In this document: piece after piece, positions 39,091 through 46,377 of the stretch
Layout of the letters: every line of letters starts with the position of its first letter
Numbering within the stretch: the stretch's first letter is position 1
DNA from: Ligilactobacillus ceti DSM 22408
Lineage (GTDB): Bacteria > Bacillota > Bacilli > Lactobacillales > Lactobacillaceae
Reading direction: 5' to 3'
DNA: 64,000 bases
NCBI RefSeq assembly: GCF_000423245.1
Contig: NZ_AUHP01000012.1
Location: 91,297-155,296 of the forward strand
Notes under the pieces: model-generated
Database searches by the model: none
The model's input: the letters and a program-made list of their open reading frames with translations, nothing else
Told to the model about the DNA's origin: nothing
Made by a program: the position numbers and the translations under genes

Positions 39091-39925
39091 AAAACGTCTT
39101 TTAGTTCTTATGAGCTCCTTAACACTTGTCTTTTTCCTAACTGGTTGTAGCAGTGATATTTTATCATCACCTGTTACTGAAAATTCAACAGGGATTTGGG
39201 ATCATTATGTGGTCTGGAATTTCATTCGCGTTATTGAGTTTTTAAGTGATCTTTTGGGTCATAGCTATGGTTGGGGGATTGTTGCCTTCACAATTATCGT
39301 CCGGATTATTATTTTACCGTTGATGATTTATCAAATGAAGTCAATGCGTAAAACAAGTGACTTACAACCACAATTAAAAGCATTACAAGCAAAATATCCT
39401 GGCAAAGACCGTGAATCACGGGAAAAAATGATGGCCGAACAACAAAAATTATATTCTGAAGCAGGAGTTAATCCGGTTGCAGGTTGTTTACCATTAATTA
39501 TTCAAATGCCAATTTTATATGCATTGTATCAAGCGATTTATCGCTCACCAGTATTGAAAACTGGGCATTTCTTGTGGACTGAGTTAGGTAGTACGGATCC
39601 GTATTACATATTGCCAATTCTTGCAGCACTCTTCACGTTCTTAACTACAAAATTAAGCATGATGTCACAAGCTGAAAGTAATATTATGACACGGTCAATG
39701 ACTTATGTTATGCCGTTGATGATTTTCTTTATGGCTATTAAATTCCCAGCAGCTTTAGGCTTGTACTGGGTAGTTACAAATGCTTTCTCTGTAGGACAAA
39801 CTTTAATGATTAATAATCCATATAAGATTCGTCGCGAACGTGCTGAAAAAGTAAATGCGCAAAAAACTCGGGAACGTAAGCTTGCAAAAGCTAAAAAACG
39901 AGCATATAAAACCAAAAAGAATTAA
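39074..39925 (+). CDS. yidC: YidC/OxaA membrane protein insertase (lipoprotein)
   Basis: YidC inserts and folds membrane proteins. The 283-residue protein has a lipoprotein signal ending LTGCSS, then five hydrophobic segments with [19 protein letters not shown], carrying the conserved hydrophilic-groove Arg, and a basic C-terminus. The ATG at 39074 follows GAGG; a reading from further upstream would lie inside rnpA. The usual next gene, jag, is not here but 16-17 kb away. Confidence 0.95.
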   Translation: MNKSHKKRLLVLMSSLTLVFFLTGCSSDILSSPVTENSTGIWDHYVVWNFIRVIEFLSDLLGHSYGWGIVAFTIIVRIIILPLMIYQMKSMRKTSDLQPQLKALQAKYPGKDRESREKMMAEQQKLYSEAGVNPVAGCLPLIIQMPILYALYQAIYRSPVLKTGHFLWTELGSTDPYYILPILAALFTFLTTKLSMMSQAESNIMTRSMTYVMPLMIFFMAIKFPAALGLYWVVTNAFSVGQTLMINNPYKIRRERAEKVNAQKTRERKLAKAKKRAYKTKKN

Positions 39926-39930
39926 AAACT

Positions 39931-39963
39931 AAGCAGATCTGATTAACAGATCTGCTTTTTTTA
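39931..39963 (+). terminator. Terminator after yidC
   Basis: A perfect 11-bp stem (AAGCAGATCTG with complement) is followed by T residues. Confidence 0.92.
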
Positions 39964-40036
39964 TCGGTAAATTAGCTATCAGAGTAAAAAATAGGCTATA
40001 ATTAAAATAAGTAAACAGAAGAAAAGAGTTGGTAAG

Positions 40037-40348
40037 ATGCAAATGGAAATTGCAAACACATTATTATATTTAGCTTTGATTTTAGTAATCTTAAGTGCAT
40101 ATAAAAATGATCGTAAAGTTCGTGTGTTAGAAGGCGAAATGCGTGGGTTACGTCGTCGCTTTTATTATCTTAGTCAAGCAACAAACAAAATGGATGTTGA
40201 ATTGATGGGGTGTAAAGTTACACCGGCGGTCTTTATGCAAATGGTTGAATTAAAAGATAAAAAAGATCGTGCTGGCGCCATGCGTGTTTTAAGTGAAGCA
40301 ACAGGCTTAAGTGCGGGAGAATGTAAAAAAATTATCGAAGAACTTTAA
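40037..40348 (+). CDS. Small membrane protein with an L7/L12-like C-terminal segment
   Basis: The 103-residue protein has one N-terminal membrane helix (about 5-22, ANTLLYLALILVILSAY) and a basic linker. Its tail, RAGAMRVLSEATGLSAGECKKIIEEL, resembles the L7/L12 C-terminal helix-turn (the ATGLxxxEAK pattern). I do not know the function; a ribosome-factor-like binding surface at the membrane is only a guess. It has its own terminator. Confidence 0.7.
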   Translation: MQMEIANTLLYLALILVILSAYKNDRKVRVLEGEMRGLRRRFYYLSQATNKMDVELMGCKVTPAVFMQMVELKDKKDRAGAMRVLSEATGLSAGECKKIIEEL

Positions 40349-40360
40349 AAATCTTTTTTC

Positions 40361-40396
40361 AGAGTAGCTGTTAAAAAAACAGCTACTCTTTTTTTG
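40361..40396 (+). terminator. Terminator after the small membrane protein
   Basis: A perfect 12-bp stem (AGAGTAGCTGTT with complement) is followed by seven T residues. Confidence 0.93.
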
Positions 40397-40507
40397 CACA
40401 AGTGGATAAAAACTCATCAAAAACTTATCCTCAAGTCTAGCGACAAGGAGCTTTTTTTGTGGGATAATATCACAGAGAAGAGAACAGAGTTAGGGAGGAG
40501 GATTCTG

Positions 40508-41389
40508 ATGCAGTCGTATAAACTGAATACAGAGAATCAAACGAAATTGGATCTACTTGTCTTTTCATATCCAAAAGAAAAAGCGAAAGGAATCGTCCAA
40601 GTTATCCATGGTGCATTAGAATATAAAGAACGTTACGTTGGTTTAGCGCAGTTTTTAAATGAACAAGGTTACGTTGTTGTTTTATCAGATAATCGAGGGC
40701 ATGGGGAGTCCACATCAGCACAAGATCCTTTTGGTGTTATGCGTGATGTCGATTTGTTATTAGCCGATCAAAAACGTGTTTTAGATTTTATCAAAGCTAA
40801 ATATCCGGGGTTGCCAGTGACAATTTTTGGTCATTCATATGGAGCGATTTTAGGAAGATTGTTTTTACAAAAACATGATCATGAAATTGCGAAATTAATT
40901 ATTACGGGAACTCCTTATTATGTAGGAATTGTGCCTTTAGGGATTAAAATTACGCAATTAGCGCAACTATATAAAAAAGAAGATGAGTACTCTTGGATGG
41001 TCCAAAAAATCTGTGGGGCAAGTATTACCGGATATGATTGGTTAAGTTATAATCAAGAAAATATTGAAAAAGTTAAAAATGATCCAAAAATGATGAAGCA
41101 ATATCCCGTTATTAGTATGGAAACGATGTTACGTGCGATGTATCGCTTAAAAGATTATCGTTCTTATCAATGTCAAAATCCAATGTTACCAATTTATAAT
41201 TTAGTTGGTTGTGATGATCAACAAATTACAGGTGGCCAAAAAGGGATTGCTGATTCATTGGCAACTTTACAAAAAGTAGGGTATCAAAATATCCGCAGTG
41301 AAGAAATGTCGGGCATGAAACATGAAATCTTATTTGAAGATCGGAAAGAAGATGTTTATGCGAAGATCTTAGCTTTTTTAGAACAATAA
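40508..41389 (+). CDS. Alpha/beta hydrolase, monoacylglycerol lipase/S33-like
   Basis: The 293-residue protein has GIVQVIHGALEYKERY, VLSDNRGHGES, the nucleophile elbow IFGHSYGAIL and a late SGMKHEILFED with the catalytic His, matching the lysophospholipase/monoglyceride lipase group. The ATG at 40508 follows GGAGGAGG at ideal distance; upstream in-frame residues from 40394 would cross the preceding terminator and are rejected. A paralogue with an N-terminal membrane helix lies 300 bases downstream. Confidence 0.87.
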   Translation: MQSYKLNTENQTKLDLLVFSYPKEKAKGIVQVIHGALEYKERYVGLAQFLNEQGYVVVLSDNRGHGESTSAQDPFGVMRDVDLLLADQKRVLDFIKAKYPGLPVTIFGHSYGAILGRLFLQKHDHEIAKLIITGTPYYVGIVPLGIKITQLAQLYKKEDEYSWMVQKICGASITGYDWLSYNQENIEKVKNDPKMMKQYPVISMETMLRAMYRLKDYRSYQCQNPMLPIYNLVGCDDQQITGGQKGIADSLATLQKVGYQNIRSEEMSGMKHEILFEDRKEDVYAKILAFLEQ

Positions 41390-41400
41390 AGCTAACAAAA

Positions 41401-41431
41401 AAAGCGACTGTGGGGAACAGTCGCTTTTTTT
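41401..41431 (+). terminator. Terminator after the first hydrolase
   Basis: A 10-bp stem (AAAGCGACTG/CAGTCGCTTT) is followed by T residues. Confidence 0.92.
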
Positions 41432-41687
41432 AACGTATAAGAGTGAAATATGATGTTATTGGGGTGGAAATGACAAAGTGACAAAACAACAAAAGTTTTA
41501 AATGCAATTGGTAAATAGGAATCATTTACTTAAGCAAGTAAAGAATAACATGAAAAAAAACCTGTCAGTAGGTTTTAAAATGGGTTCTAATAGTGATTTG
41601 TATAGTTGTAAAAAACAAAGAAACACCAAAAATGTTAAAATATAAAATAAGGACAAACCTTTTATTTATAAGAAAGGAGTTAAAATT

Positions 41688-42767
41688 ATGCGTAAAAAGT
41701 TGTTACAAATTGGATTAAATAGCGGAATTGGTCTAATTGGTGGTGCTGCGTTGGGGTACCCTTTAATGAAGAGACAAAAACAAATTCAAAAAAGTCAGAA
41801 TAAATTTAAAAAGTGGTTAAAAAAAGGAAAACCATTAAAAAAGAAATTAAGTTATCGTGATGAAAATTTAGAATTTTTAACGATTGAATCGCCAATTGAT
41901 CAGCTGCCATTATCGGTACGAGTTTATAAGACTAAAAAACCTAAAGGGTTAGTCCAAATTGTTCATGGTTGTCAAGAATACAAGAAAAATTATTATGAAC
42001 TGGCGCATTATTTACAAAAAGCCGGCTATGCTTGTATATTAGCGAGCCAAAGGGGTCATGGTGATTCGATTAATCGCAAAAATCCCCGTGGGTATATTAG
42101 TGATCTTCCTAGTTGTGTTGCAGATCAAATTGCTGTTACACATTATTTACAAGAGTTATATCCTGATAAAAAATTACCTTTGGCTTTAATTGGCCATTCT
42201 TTTGGTTCATTAATTGTCCGAGAATATTTAAAAACACAAAGTCAAAATGTTCAAAAAGTTATTTTATTAGGAACAGTTCAACCTTATGATTTAGCTGGAT
42301 TAGCGAGTCAAATTGCAAAAATAGTCACGTTGTATACCGGAGCACGAAATACAGAATTGCTATTAGCGAATTATGCGGCTTTATTACCGTATCATAGTCG
42401 TAAAAAATGGGTATCAAATAATCCTGCTTTTTTAGAAGATACATTACTGGATCCCAAAACAGTGCGCGATTATACTAAACAAGGCTTATTAACGATTTTA
42501 GAAGCTGATCAAGCCTTAACACAATTAGCGACACCTGATGAAATTAATCAGCGCAATCATACTGTGCAAATTTTAAGTTTAACGGGTGAATATGATCGTG
42601 TAACGGGAGGTCCTAGTGGATTACGGCAAACGAAAAAAGCTTTAATTGCACAAGGTTTTCCTTTGTTTGAAGCAGTAGAATTATCGGGAATGGTTCATGA
42701 TATTTTACATGATGAAGATAGTAAAGAGCGGGTATATCCGGCCATTTTAAAATTTTTGGCAAAATAA
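41688..42767 (+). CDS. Alpha/beta hydrolase with N-terminal membrane segment
   Basis: The 359-residue protein is a longer relative of the preceding hydrolase. It has a hydrophobic N-terminus (IGLNSGIGLIGGAALGYPLM), a Lys-rich stretch, then GLVQIVHGCQEYKKNY, LASQRGHGDS, the elbow LIGHSFGSLI and SGMVHDILHDE with the catalytic His. The helix probably anchors it to the inner membrane or acts as an uncleaved signal. GAAAGGAG precedes the ATG. No terminator is evident in its own direction, so its message may run into the hairpin-rich region beyond. Confidence 0.85.
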   Translation: MRKKLLQIGLNSGIGLIGGAALGYPLMKRQKQIQKSQNKFKKWLKKGKPLKKKLSYRDENLEFLTIESPIDQLPLSVRVYKTKKPKGLVQIVHGCQEYKKNYYELAHYLQKAGYACILASQRGHGDSINRKNPRGYISDLPSCVADQIAVTHYLQELYPDKKLPLALIGHSFGSLIVREYLKTQSQNVQKVILLGTVQPYDLAGLASQIAKIVTLYTGARNTELLLANYAALLPYHSRKKWVSNNPAFLEDTLLDPKTVRDYTKQGLLTILEADQALTQLATPDEINQRNHTVQILSLTGEYDRVTGGPSGLRQTKKALIAQGFPLFEAVELSGMVHDILHDEDSKERVYPAILKFLAK

Positions 42768-42837
42768 AAAGAACAAAGCGGATTAACTTTGTCCTTAGGG
42801 TCGTGACTACTCGGGTCAGAGTAGTCGATGGGTATGG

Positions 42838-42905
42838 GTATGAAAAAACGGTGACTTTAGTATAAAACTAAAGTGAGTCTAAGGTGATGAACTTCATCAC
42901 CTTCA
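42838..42905 (-). ncRNA. Predicted small RNA C (minus strand, least certain)
   Basis: TTGCGC (42935-42940), 17 bases and TATAAT (42912-42917) make a good minus-strand promoter. The expected transcript contains the stem AAGGTGATGAA (42881-42903) and the stem ACTTTAGT (42854-42874), then CACCG and six T residues. The left arm GGTGA of the first stem could alternatively pair with TCACC before the T run, so two folds compete. Confidence 0.4.
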
Positions 42906-42971
42906 TGAAAAATTATAGCGTGTTTTCAAAAAACGCGCAATAGTATTTTCATAAAAAACGAAACTTATGAA

Positions 42972-43159
42972 AACAAAAAGTGGTAATTACATTTAGTAAT
43001 TACCACTATCGAATCATCATATCAAGCAGCTTTGTTAGGTAGGGGGAGAGCTACTTGATAGATTAAATGTTATTGAGGAGAGACCTAGATATTAGGGGAT
43101 ATCTACGTCGAAAGGTAATCTTACCTTCTGGTATAAAATATATACCCATTTTATAATTT
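42972..43159 (-). ncRNA. Predicted small RNA B with C-rich loops (minus strand)
   Basis: Transcription would start after TATAAT (43166-43171; the -35 is poor) and end at a 12-bp perfect stem AGTGGTAATTAC/GTAATTACCACT (42979-43007) followed by T residues. Between are four stems. On this strand the TAGATAT stem carries the loop CCCCTA, the TATCAAG-AGCT stem carries a 17-base loop with CTCCCCCTACC, and CTCTCCTC is unpaired between them. These are complementary to Shine-Dalgarno sequences, the hallmark of UCCC-type regulatory RNAs such as RsaE and of streptococcal csRNAs. Confidence 0.55.
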
Positions 43160-43187
43160 TTGCAAATTATATACTCATAAAATTTCT

Positions 43188-43259
43188 AAAAAATTGACCG
43201 GCCAGTGGAAAAAAGTCCACTGCCGGTCAGTCGTAAAAATGGTTAGTGAAAACACTAAC
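43188..43259 (-). ncRNA. Predicted small RNA A (minus strand)
   Basis: A minus-strand TATAAT (43266-43271) with a weak TTTTAC 17 bases upstream would start a transcript of about 70 nt. It is made of the GTTAGTG hairpin and a very strong terminator (TGACCGGC and AGTGGA arms, one bulged C, then six T residues). On the plus strand this hairpin has no T run, so the signal points to minus-strand transcription. Confidence 0.5.
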
Positions 43260-43409
43260 GATGTTATTATAAAAAGTTAGTGAAAAAAGTAAAAGTGTTT
43301 TCATAAAAATAAATACAAATTTAAACAAGTTAATCTAATATCAAAAAATTAGGAATGAAAGCTTTTGTGAAAGCGGTTTAAATTTAACGAAAAAGTAAAT
43401 TTTAAACTA

Positions 43410-43438
43410 TTCAAAAAATATTTTTAACATGGTATACT
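43410..43438 (+). promoter_or_regulatory. Promoter of the YbjQ leader
   Basis: TTCAAA (43410-43415), 17 bases, TATACT (43433-43438). Confidence 0.65.
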
Positions 43439-43444
43439 TATAAA

Positions 43445-43624
43445 GTAAGCTTATATCAAAATTTTGATATAGACTGAACTTAATTGTTGCCAGTAATTAA
43501 CTTTTTGGCTGGAGTTAGTTACATAAAAAACAGCTCTAACCGCTTGAGCTGAGGCGAAATTAAGTAACAATGAAGGATTTCCCCTTCGAATAGCACTCTT
43601 TTTAGGTAGAGAGTGCTATTTTTT
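43445..43624 (+). ncRNA. Structured leader with terminator upstream of ybjQ
   Basis: After the promoter come a 20-bp perfect palindrome (43452-43471) and then a possible three-way junction. CTTAAT closes with ATTAAG, GTAATTAACT pairs with AGTTAGTTAC (one G-U), and CAGCTC pairs with GAGCTG. A small GAAGG/CCTTC stem and a terminator follow: TAGCACTCT/AGAGTGCTA with six T residues, ending 33 bases before the ATG. The layout is that of an attenuator or riboswitch. I could not match it to T-box, SAM, TPP, purine, lysine, manganese or preQ1 consensus. Confidence 0.55.
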
Positions 43625-43657
43625 ATTAAAAAGCCAAAAATGCAAGGAGGTCATAGC

Positions 43658-43978
43658 ATGGAAAAAATGTTAGTAATGACAACAGAAAGAATTCCTAATC
43701 AAGAATATAAAGTAATTGGTGAAGTTTTCGGAGTAACAACTCAATCCAAAAATGTAGTTAGTGATTTTGGAGCAGGTATTAAAAGTGTGTTTGGTGGCGA
43801 AATTACAGCTTATACAGATATGTTACAACAATCACGTTCTGTCGCAATTGAAAGAATGTGTGATGAAGCACGGAAACAAGGTGCTGATGCAGTTGTAATG
43901 ATGCGTTTTGATTCTGGTTCAATCGCAGGCGATATGCAATCAGTTGTTGCATATGGTACAGCGGTTAAATATATTTAA
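43658..43978 (+). CDS. YbjQ/UPF0145-family protein
   Basis: The 106-residue protein has the YbjQ pattern: [57 protein letters not shown] and a C-terminal [10 protein letters not shown]. The family is annotated as a putative heavy-metal-binding fold and forms pentamers; its role is unknown. The start at 43658 follows AAGGAGG; residues upstream in frame overlap the terminator. A structured leader precedes it, so expression is probably regulated by premature termination. Confidence 0.88.
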   Translation: MEKMLVMTTERIPNQEYKVIGEVFGVTTQSKNVVSDFGAGIKSVFGGEITAYTDMLQQSRSVAIERMCDEARKQGADAVVMMRFDSGSIAGDMQSVVAYGTAVKYI

Positions 43979-44045
43979 GCTGAACAAAAGAAACCCACCA
44001 CGGCCTAAAAACCGTGGTCTTTTTAATTAGAAAGTAGGTGAGAAG

Positions 44046-44471
44046 TTGTTATTTATTAAGAGAAAATCTAATCACAAACAAGGGAATATTGCTTTAACGT
44101 TAGCAAGCTATTATATAGGGACAGATATTATTTTATGGTTGATCAATCGTGGTTTTGGTATTGATCAGTTACCAGTTATTTTTTTGAAATTAGCAATTTA
44201 TGCTTTGGTAACGCTTGGAATCGGATTGATTGAAGAGCGTTTTGGGTTGGATTATTTTACAACTTTTTATCAATTAAAAACCAGTCAAGAAATCAGTGCA
44301 TTTTATGCTGAAAACAAACAAAAATTACAACGTGATCCACAAGCTCCGGAACAAAAAGCTTTTTTACGACGGAATAAAATTAGTAATATCGCTTTATTAT
44401 TAGTTACGGTTTTATCATTATGGGCCATGTTTCAAGTTGTGTGGTTTAGTGTGAGATTATTATTATTCTAG
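44046..44471 (+). CDS. Membrane protein of unknown function, 141 residues
   Basis: I do not recognise a family. Three hydrophobic segments are seen (about 17-33, 41-63, 118-138), with a charged loop between the second and third (FYAENKQKLQRDPQAPEQK). It starts at TTG (44046) six bases behind AGGTG, with no better ATG. It probably shares a transcript with ybjQ, 67 bases upstream, although a short GC hairpin lies between. Confidence 0.65.
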   Translation: MLFIKRKSNHKQGNIALTLASYYIGTDIILWLINRGFGIDQLPVIFLKLAIYALVTLGIGLIEERFGLDYFTTFYQLKTSQEISAFYAENKQKLQRDPQAPEQKAFLRRNKISNIALLLVTVLSLWAMFQVVWFSVRLLLF

Positions 44472-44544
44472 GTTAAAAGATAACGAAAAATATATTATAC
44501 TAGTAATGCATAAAGTGTTAGAGAGAGGTTTTTTAAAGAAAAGA

Positions 44545-44733
44545 ATGAAAAAATTAGCGTACGTGAGCCTAACAAGCTTTATTACATTAGTATTGAGTCT
44601 CGCGTTTATTGTCGGACAAATGTTGAAATATACGCAATTGAGTGCAAATGTAATAGCAGCAATCGCCTTAATTGGGGGATATGTAGCGACAAAAGTTATT
44701 TATCGCTTTTATGGCTGGAAAAAAATCATATAA
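44545..44733 (+). CDS. Small membrane protein, about 62 residues
   Basis: Two hydrophobic helices span most of the protein (KLAYVSLTSFITLVLSLAFIV-type and VIAAIALIGGYVATKVIY-type). No family is recognised. An in-frame ATG at 44506 lies only a few bases past a -10-like TATACT (44494-44499), so the ATG at 44545 is the more likely start; its ribosome site (AAAGAAAAG) is modest. A terminator follows. Confidence 0.55.
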   Translation: MKKLAYVSLTSFITLVLSLAFIVGQMLKYTQLSANVIAAIALIGGYVATKVIYRFYGWKKII

Positions 44734-44740
44734 ATAAGAG

Positions 44741-44774
44741 AACTTGTCAGCAAAAATTGTTGGCAAGTTTTTTG
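44741..44774 (+). terminator. Terminator after the small membrane protein
   Basis: AACTTGTCA pairs with TGGCAAGTT (one G-U) before six T residues. Confidence 0.85.
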
Positions 44775-44785
44775 TTAAAAAAGTG

Positions 44786-44831
44786 TTGACAAAAAGTAAG
44801 CATGGTATTATATTTAATTAGTAATGATTAC
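44786..44831 (+). promoter_or_regulatory. rpsN promoter with Zur box
   Basis: TTGACA (44786-44791), 17 bases and TATATT (44809-44814) form the promoter. GTAATGATTAC (44821-44831) is an exact match to the GTAATNATTAC core of the Firmicute Zur box and covers the expected start of transcription. Confidence 0.85.
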
Positions 44832-44866
44832 CATTTAAAAACGAAAAACAAGAAAGAAGGAATTGA

Positions 44867-45136
44867 ATGGCTAAAAAATCAAAAATTGCTAAAATGAAAA
44901 AGCAAGAAATGTTAATTGAAAAATATGCAAAACAAAGACAATTATTAAAAGAACAAGGCAACTACCAAGCATTAGCAAAATTACCAAAAGATTCTAATCC
45001 AAATCGTTTACGTAATCGTGATCAACTAGATGGTCGACCACGTGGATATTTACGTAAATTTGGGATGTCACGAATTAATTTCCGGAAACTCGCACATCAA
45101 GGCCTAATTCCTGGTGTGAAAAAAGCTAGCTGGTAG
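44867..45136 (+). CDS. rpsN: 30S ribosomal protein S14, zinc-independent paralogue
   Basis: The 89-residue protein reads [20 protein letters not shown], then [28 protein letters not shown] and ends [11 protein letters not shown], all S14. It has no cysteine, so it lacks the zinc ribbon of the standard short form and is the C-minus type. In many Firmicutes this copy is made under zinc starvation to replace the zinc form. The Zur box over its promoter agrees. The zinc-binding S14 is not in this window. Confidence 0.95.
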   Translation: MAKKSKIAKMKKQEMLIEKYAKQRQLLKEQGNYQALAKLPKDSNPNRLRNRDQLDGRPRGYLRKFGMSRINFRKLAHQGLIPGVKKASW

Positions 45137-45150
45137 ACTAAAAACAAACT

Positions 45151-45187
45151 AAAAAGAGGAATCTCATTTAATGAGATTCCTCTTTTA
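45151..45187. terminator. Bidirectional terminator between rpsN and the LysM gene
   Basis: A perfect stem (AAAAGAGGAATCTCATT with complement) has A and T runs on both sides. Confidence 0.92.
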
Positions 45188-45204
45188 TTATTTAAAATTT
45201 TATT

Positions 45205-45870
45205 TTAGTACCAACCAGTTGCATACCAGTGAGCTTTAGCATTTGCCCATGAACCATAACGACTTGTTACGTAGTTGTTAGCAACACGTTCTTGGTTAGC
45301 TGGTGATAAATCGCCACCTAGGTATGAGCGATCTAATTGATATTTACCATAGTAACGACCGTTAGATGCTGTATAAGAACCGCCTGATTCTTTGTTAGCG
45401 ATGAATGCGCGTGCAGATGCTTCAGATGAATTAGTATTTACTGGAGCAGCAGGTGCATGATAAGTTGTGCGTTGAACAACTGGAGCAGCAACACGTTGTA
45501 CAGCTGGTTTAGCTTGAGCAACAGCTACTGTTTGGACAGCGCTTTGTTTGATTACTGGGTTAAGTGCTAAGAAATGTTCTGTAATTTCTTTAGCTTCTTT
45601 ATCAACTTCAACTAAACGTTTTTTCATTTCTGATTTTTTAAGTTTAGATGTAATTTTGATTTTTTCACCAGGGAAAATCATATTTACATTAGCAATCTTG
45701 TTGTCTTTAGCGATTGCATCTGTTGTTGTTTCTAAAGCTGTAGCGATTTGAGAAACAGTGTTACCTGGCTTGATAGTATATTGTACTGAATCAGCGTTGG
45801 CAACTGTTGATCCACCAATAAGGATCCCAGCAGCTGCTGATAATGATAATAAAATCTGTTTGAATTTCAT
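45205..45870 (-). CDS. Secreted LysM protein with Apf/transglycosylase-like C-terminus
   Basis: The 221-residue precursor has a signal peptide ending near VANADS, one LysM domain for peptidoglycan binding (about 28-76, YTIKPGNTVSQIATAL... FPGEKIKI), and an Ala/Pro/Val linker. The C-terminal module has ARAFIANKESGGSYTASNGRYYGKYQL with the predicted catalytic Glu and a terminal AKAHWYATGWY. This matches aggregation-promoting factors of lactobacilli, which resemble Rpf/lysozyme-type glycosidases and affect cell shape and aggregation. It is preceded by a long leader with strong hairpins. Confidence 0.88.
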   Translation of the reverse strand: MKFKQILLSLSAAAGILIGGSTVANADSVQYTIKPGNTVSQIATALETTTDAIAKDNKIANVNMIFPGEKIKITSKLKKSEMKKRLVEVDKEAKEITEHFLALNPVIKQSAVQTVAVAQAKPAVQRVAAPVVQRTTYHAPAAPVNTNSSEASARAFIANKESGGSYTASNGRYYGKYQLDRSYLGGDLSPANQERVANNYVTSRYGSWANAKAHWYATGWY

Positions 45871-46010
45871 AAAAATTTTTCACTCCTGTGTGTTTGTTTG
45901 CGACAGACTAATTAGTAGTCGACGCTGAATTTATCTTGAAAGCACTGAAAATGAAACGTCAGTGCTTTAAGCTCATGTCTTACGAGCTAACGATACTTAG
46001 TATAAGTGAG
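45871..46010 (-). promoter_or_regulatory. Long hairpin-rich leader of the LysM gene
   Basis: A promoter TTGCTT, 18 bases, TATACT lies around 46010-46040 on the minus strand, giving a leader of roughly 130 nt. It contains a perfect stem AAAGCACTGA/TCAGTGCTTT and a second stem AGCTC/GAGCT. I do not recognise the c-di-AMP (ydaO) consensus often found before such genes. Stability control of an abundant mRNA is one possibility. Confidence 0.5.
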
Positions 46011-46040
46011 TGATATAACAAAGCAACATCAGGTCTTTTA

Positions 46041-46328
46041 CGAAAAAGAGGAAAAATGTAACTCATATTACAAATTGTAATATTTTGTAATATAAATAGT
46101 TAAATCAATTTAAGTAAAACTCTAAAAACACTATGGGAATAGGCTTAATCAGGAATGTTTCATATATAACAAAAAGTAACAATTGAATACGAACGTATAT
46201 TCGGTATAAAGAAAAAGAATTTATATTTTCGCAAAATAAGTTTCTTAAAAGTCAAAAGAAGGTCAAAAACACATTTTTTGTAACATTCCTGTAACATTGT
46301 AATTGATAAAAACAGGTTTTTGAGCAGT
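46041..46328. other. Gene-free stretch between pncB and the LysM gene
   Basis: It is AT-rich, with TGTAATATT-like repeats (TTACAAATTGTAATATTTTGTAATAT near 46070 in pieces) and no convincing ORF or RNA. Confidence 0.4.
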
Positions 46329-46367
46329 AAAAAAGAACTATTCTGCCTCAAAAGGCAGAATAGTTCT
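46329..46367 (-). terminator. Terminator after pncB
   Basis: A perfect 14-bp stem (AGAACTATTCTGCC with complement) leads into T residues on the minus strand. Confidence 0.92.
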
Positions 46368-46377
46368 CTTAAAATCG

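Larger units (their letters stand above)
42793..43300. repeat. Dense array of perfect or near-perfect hairpins, no gene
   Basis: At least eleven separate inverted repeats follow each other: GACTACTC (42805-42826), ACTTTAGT (42854-42874), AAGGTGATGAA (42881-42903), GCGTGTTTT (42918-42938), TTTTCATAA (42946-42973), AGTGGTAATTAC (42979-43007), TATCAAG-AGCT (43020-43060), TAGATAT (43086-43105), AAGGTAA (43112-43127), GGTATA (43130-43146), TGACCGGC-AGTGGA (43195-43229), GTTAGTG (43242-43259). The repeats are unrelated in sequence, so this is structure, not a repeat family. Several have T runs only on the minus strand. Confidence 0.8.

Noticed and set aside
40394..40507. N-terminal extension of the first hydrolase
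   Set aside because: The extra 38 codons begin inside the preceding terminator, and a GGAGGAGG ribosome site sits just before the ATG at 40508.
42793..43300. CRISPR array in the hairpin-rich stretch
   Set aside because: The inverted repeats differ in sequence from one another and there is no constant direct repeat or spacer length.
43445..43624. T-box leader ahead of ybjQ
   Set aside because: There is a terminator but no GGTGGNACCGCG-type T-box sequence and the downstream gene is not an aminoacyl-tRNA synthetase or amino-acid gene.
46160..46351. 63-codon minus-strand frame upstream of the LysM gene
   Set aside because: It is AT-driven, lacks a ribosome site, overlaps the pncB terminator side and has no protein-like composition.
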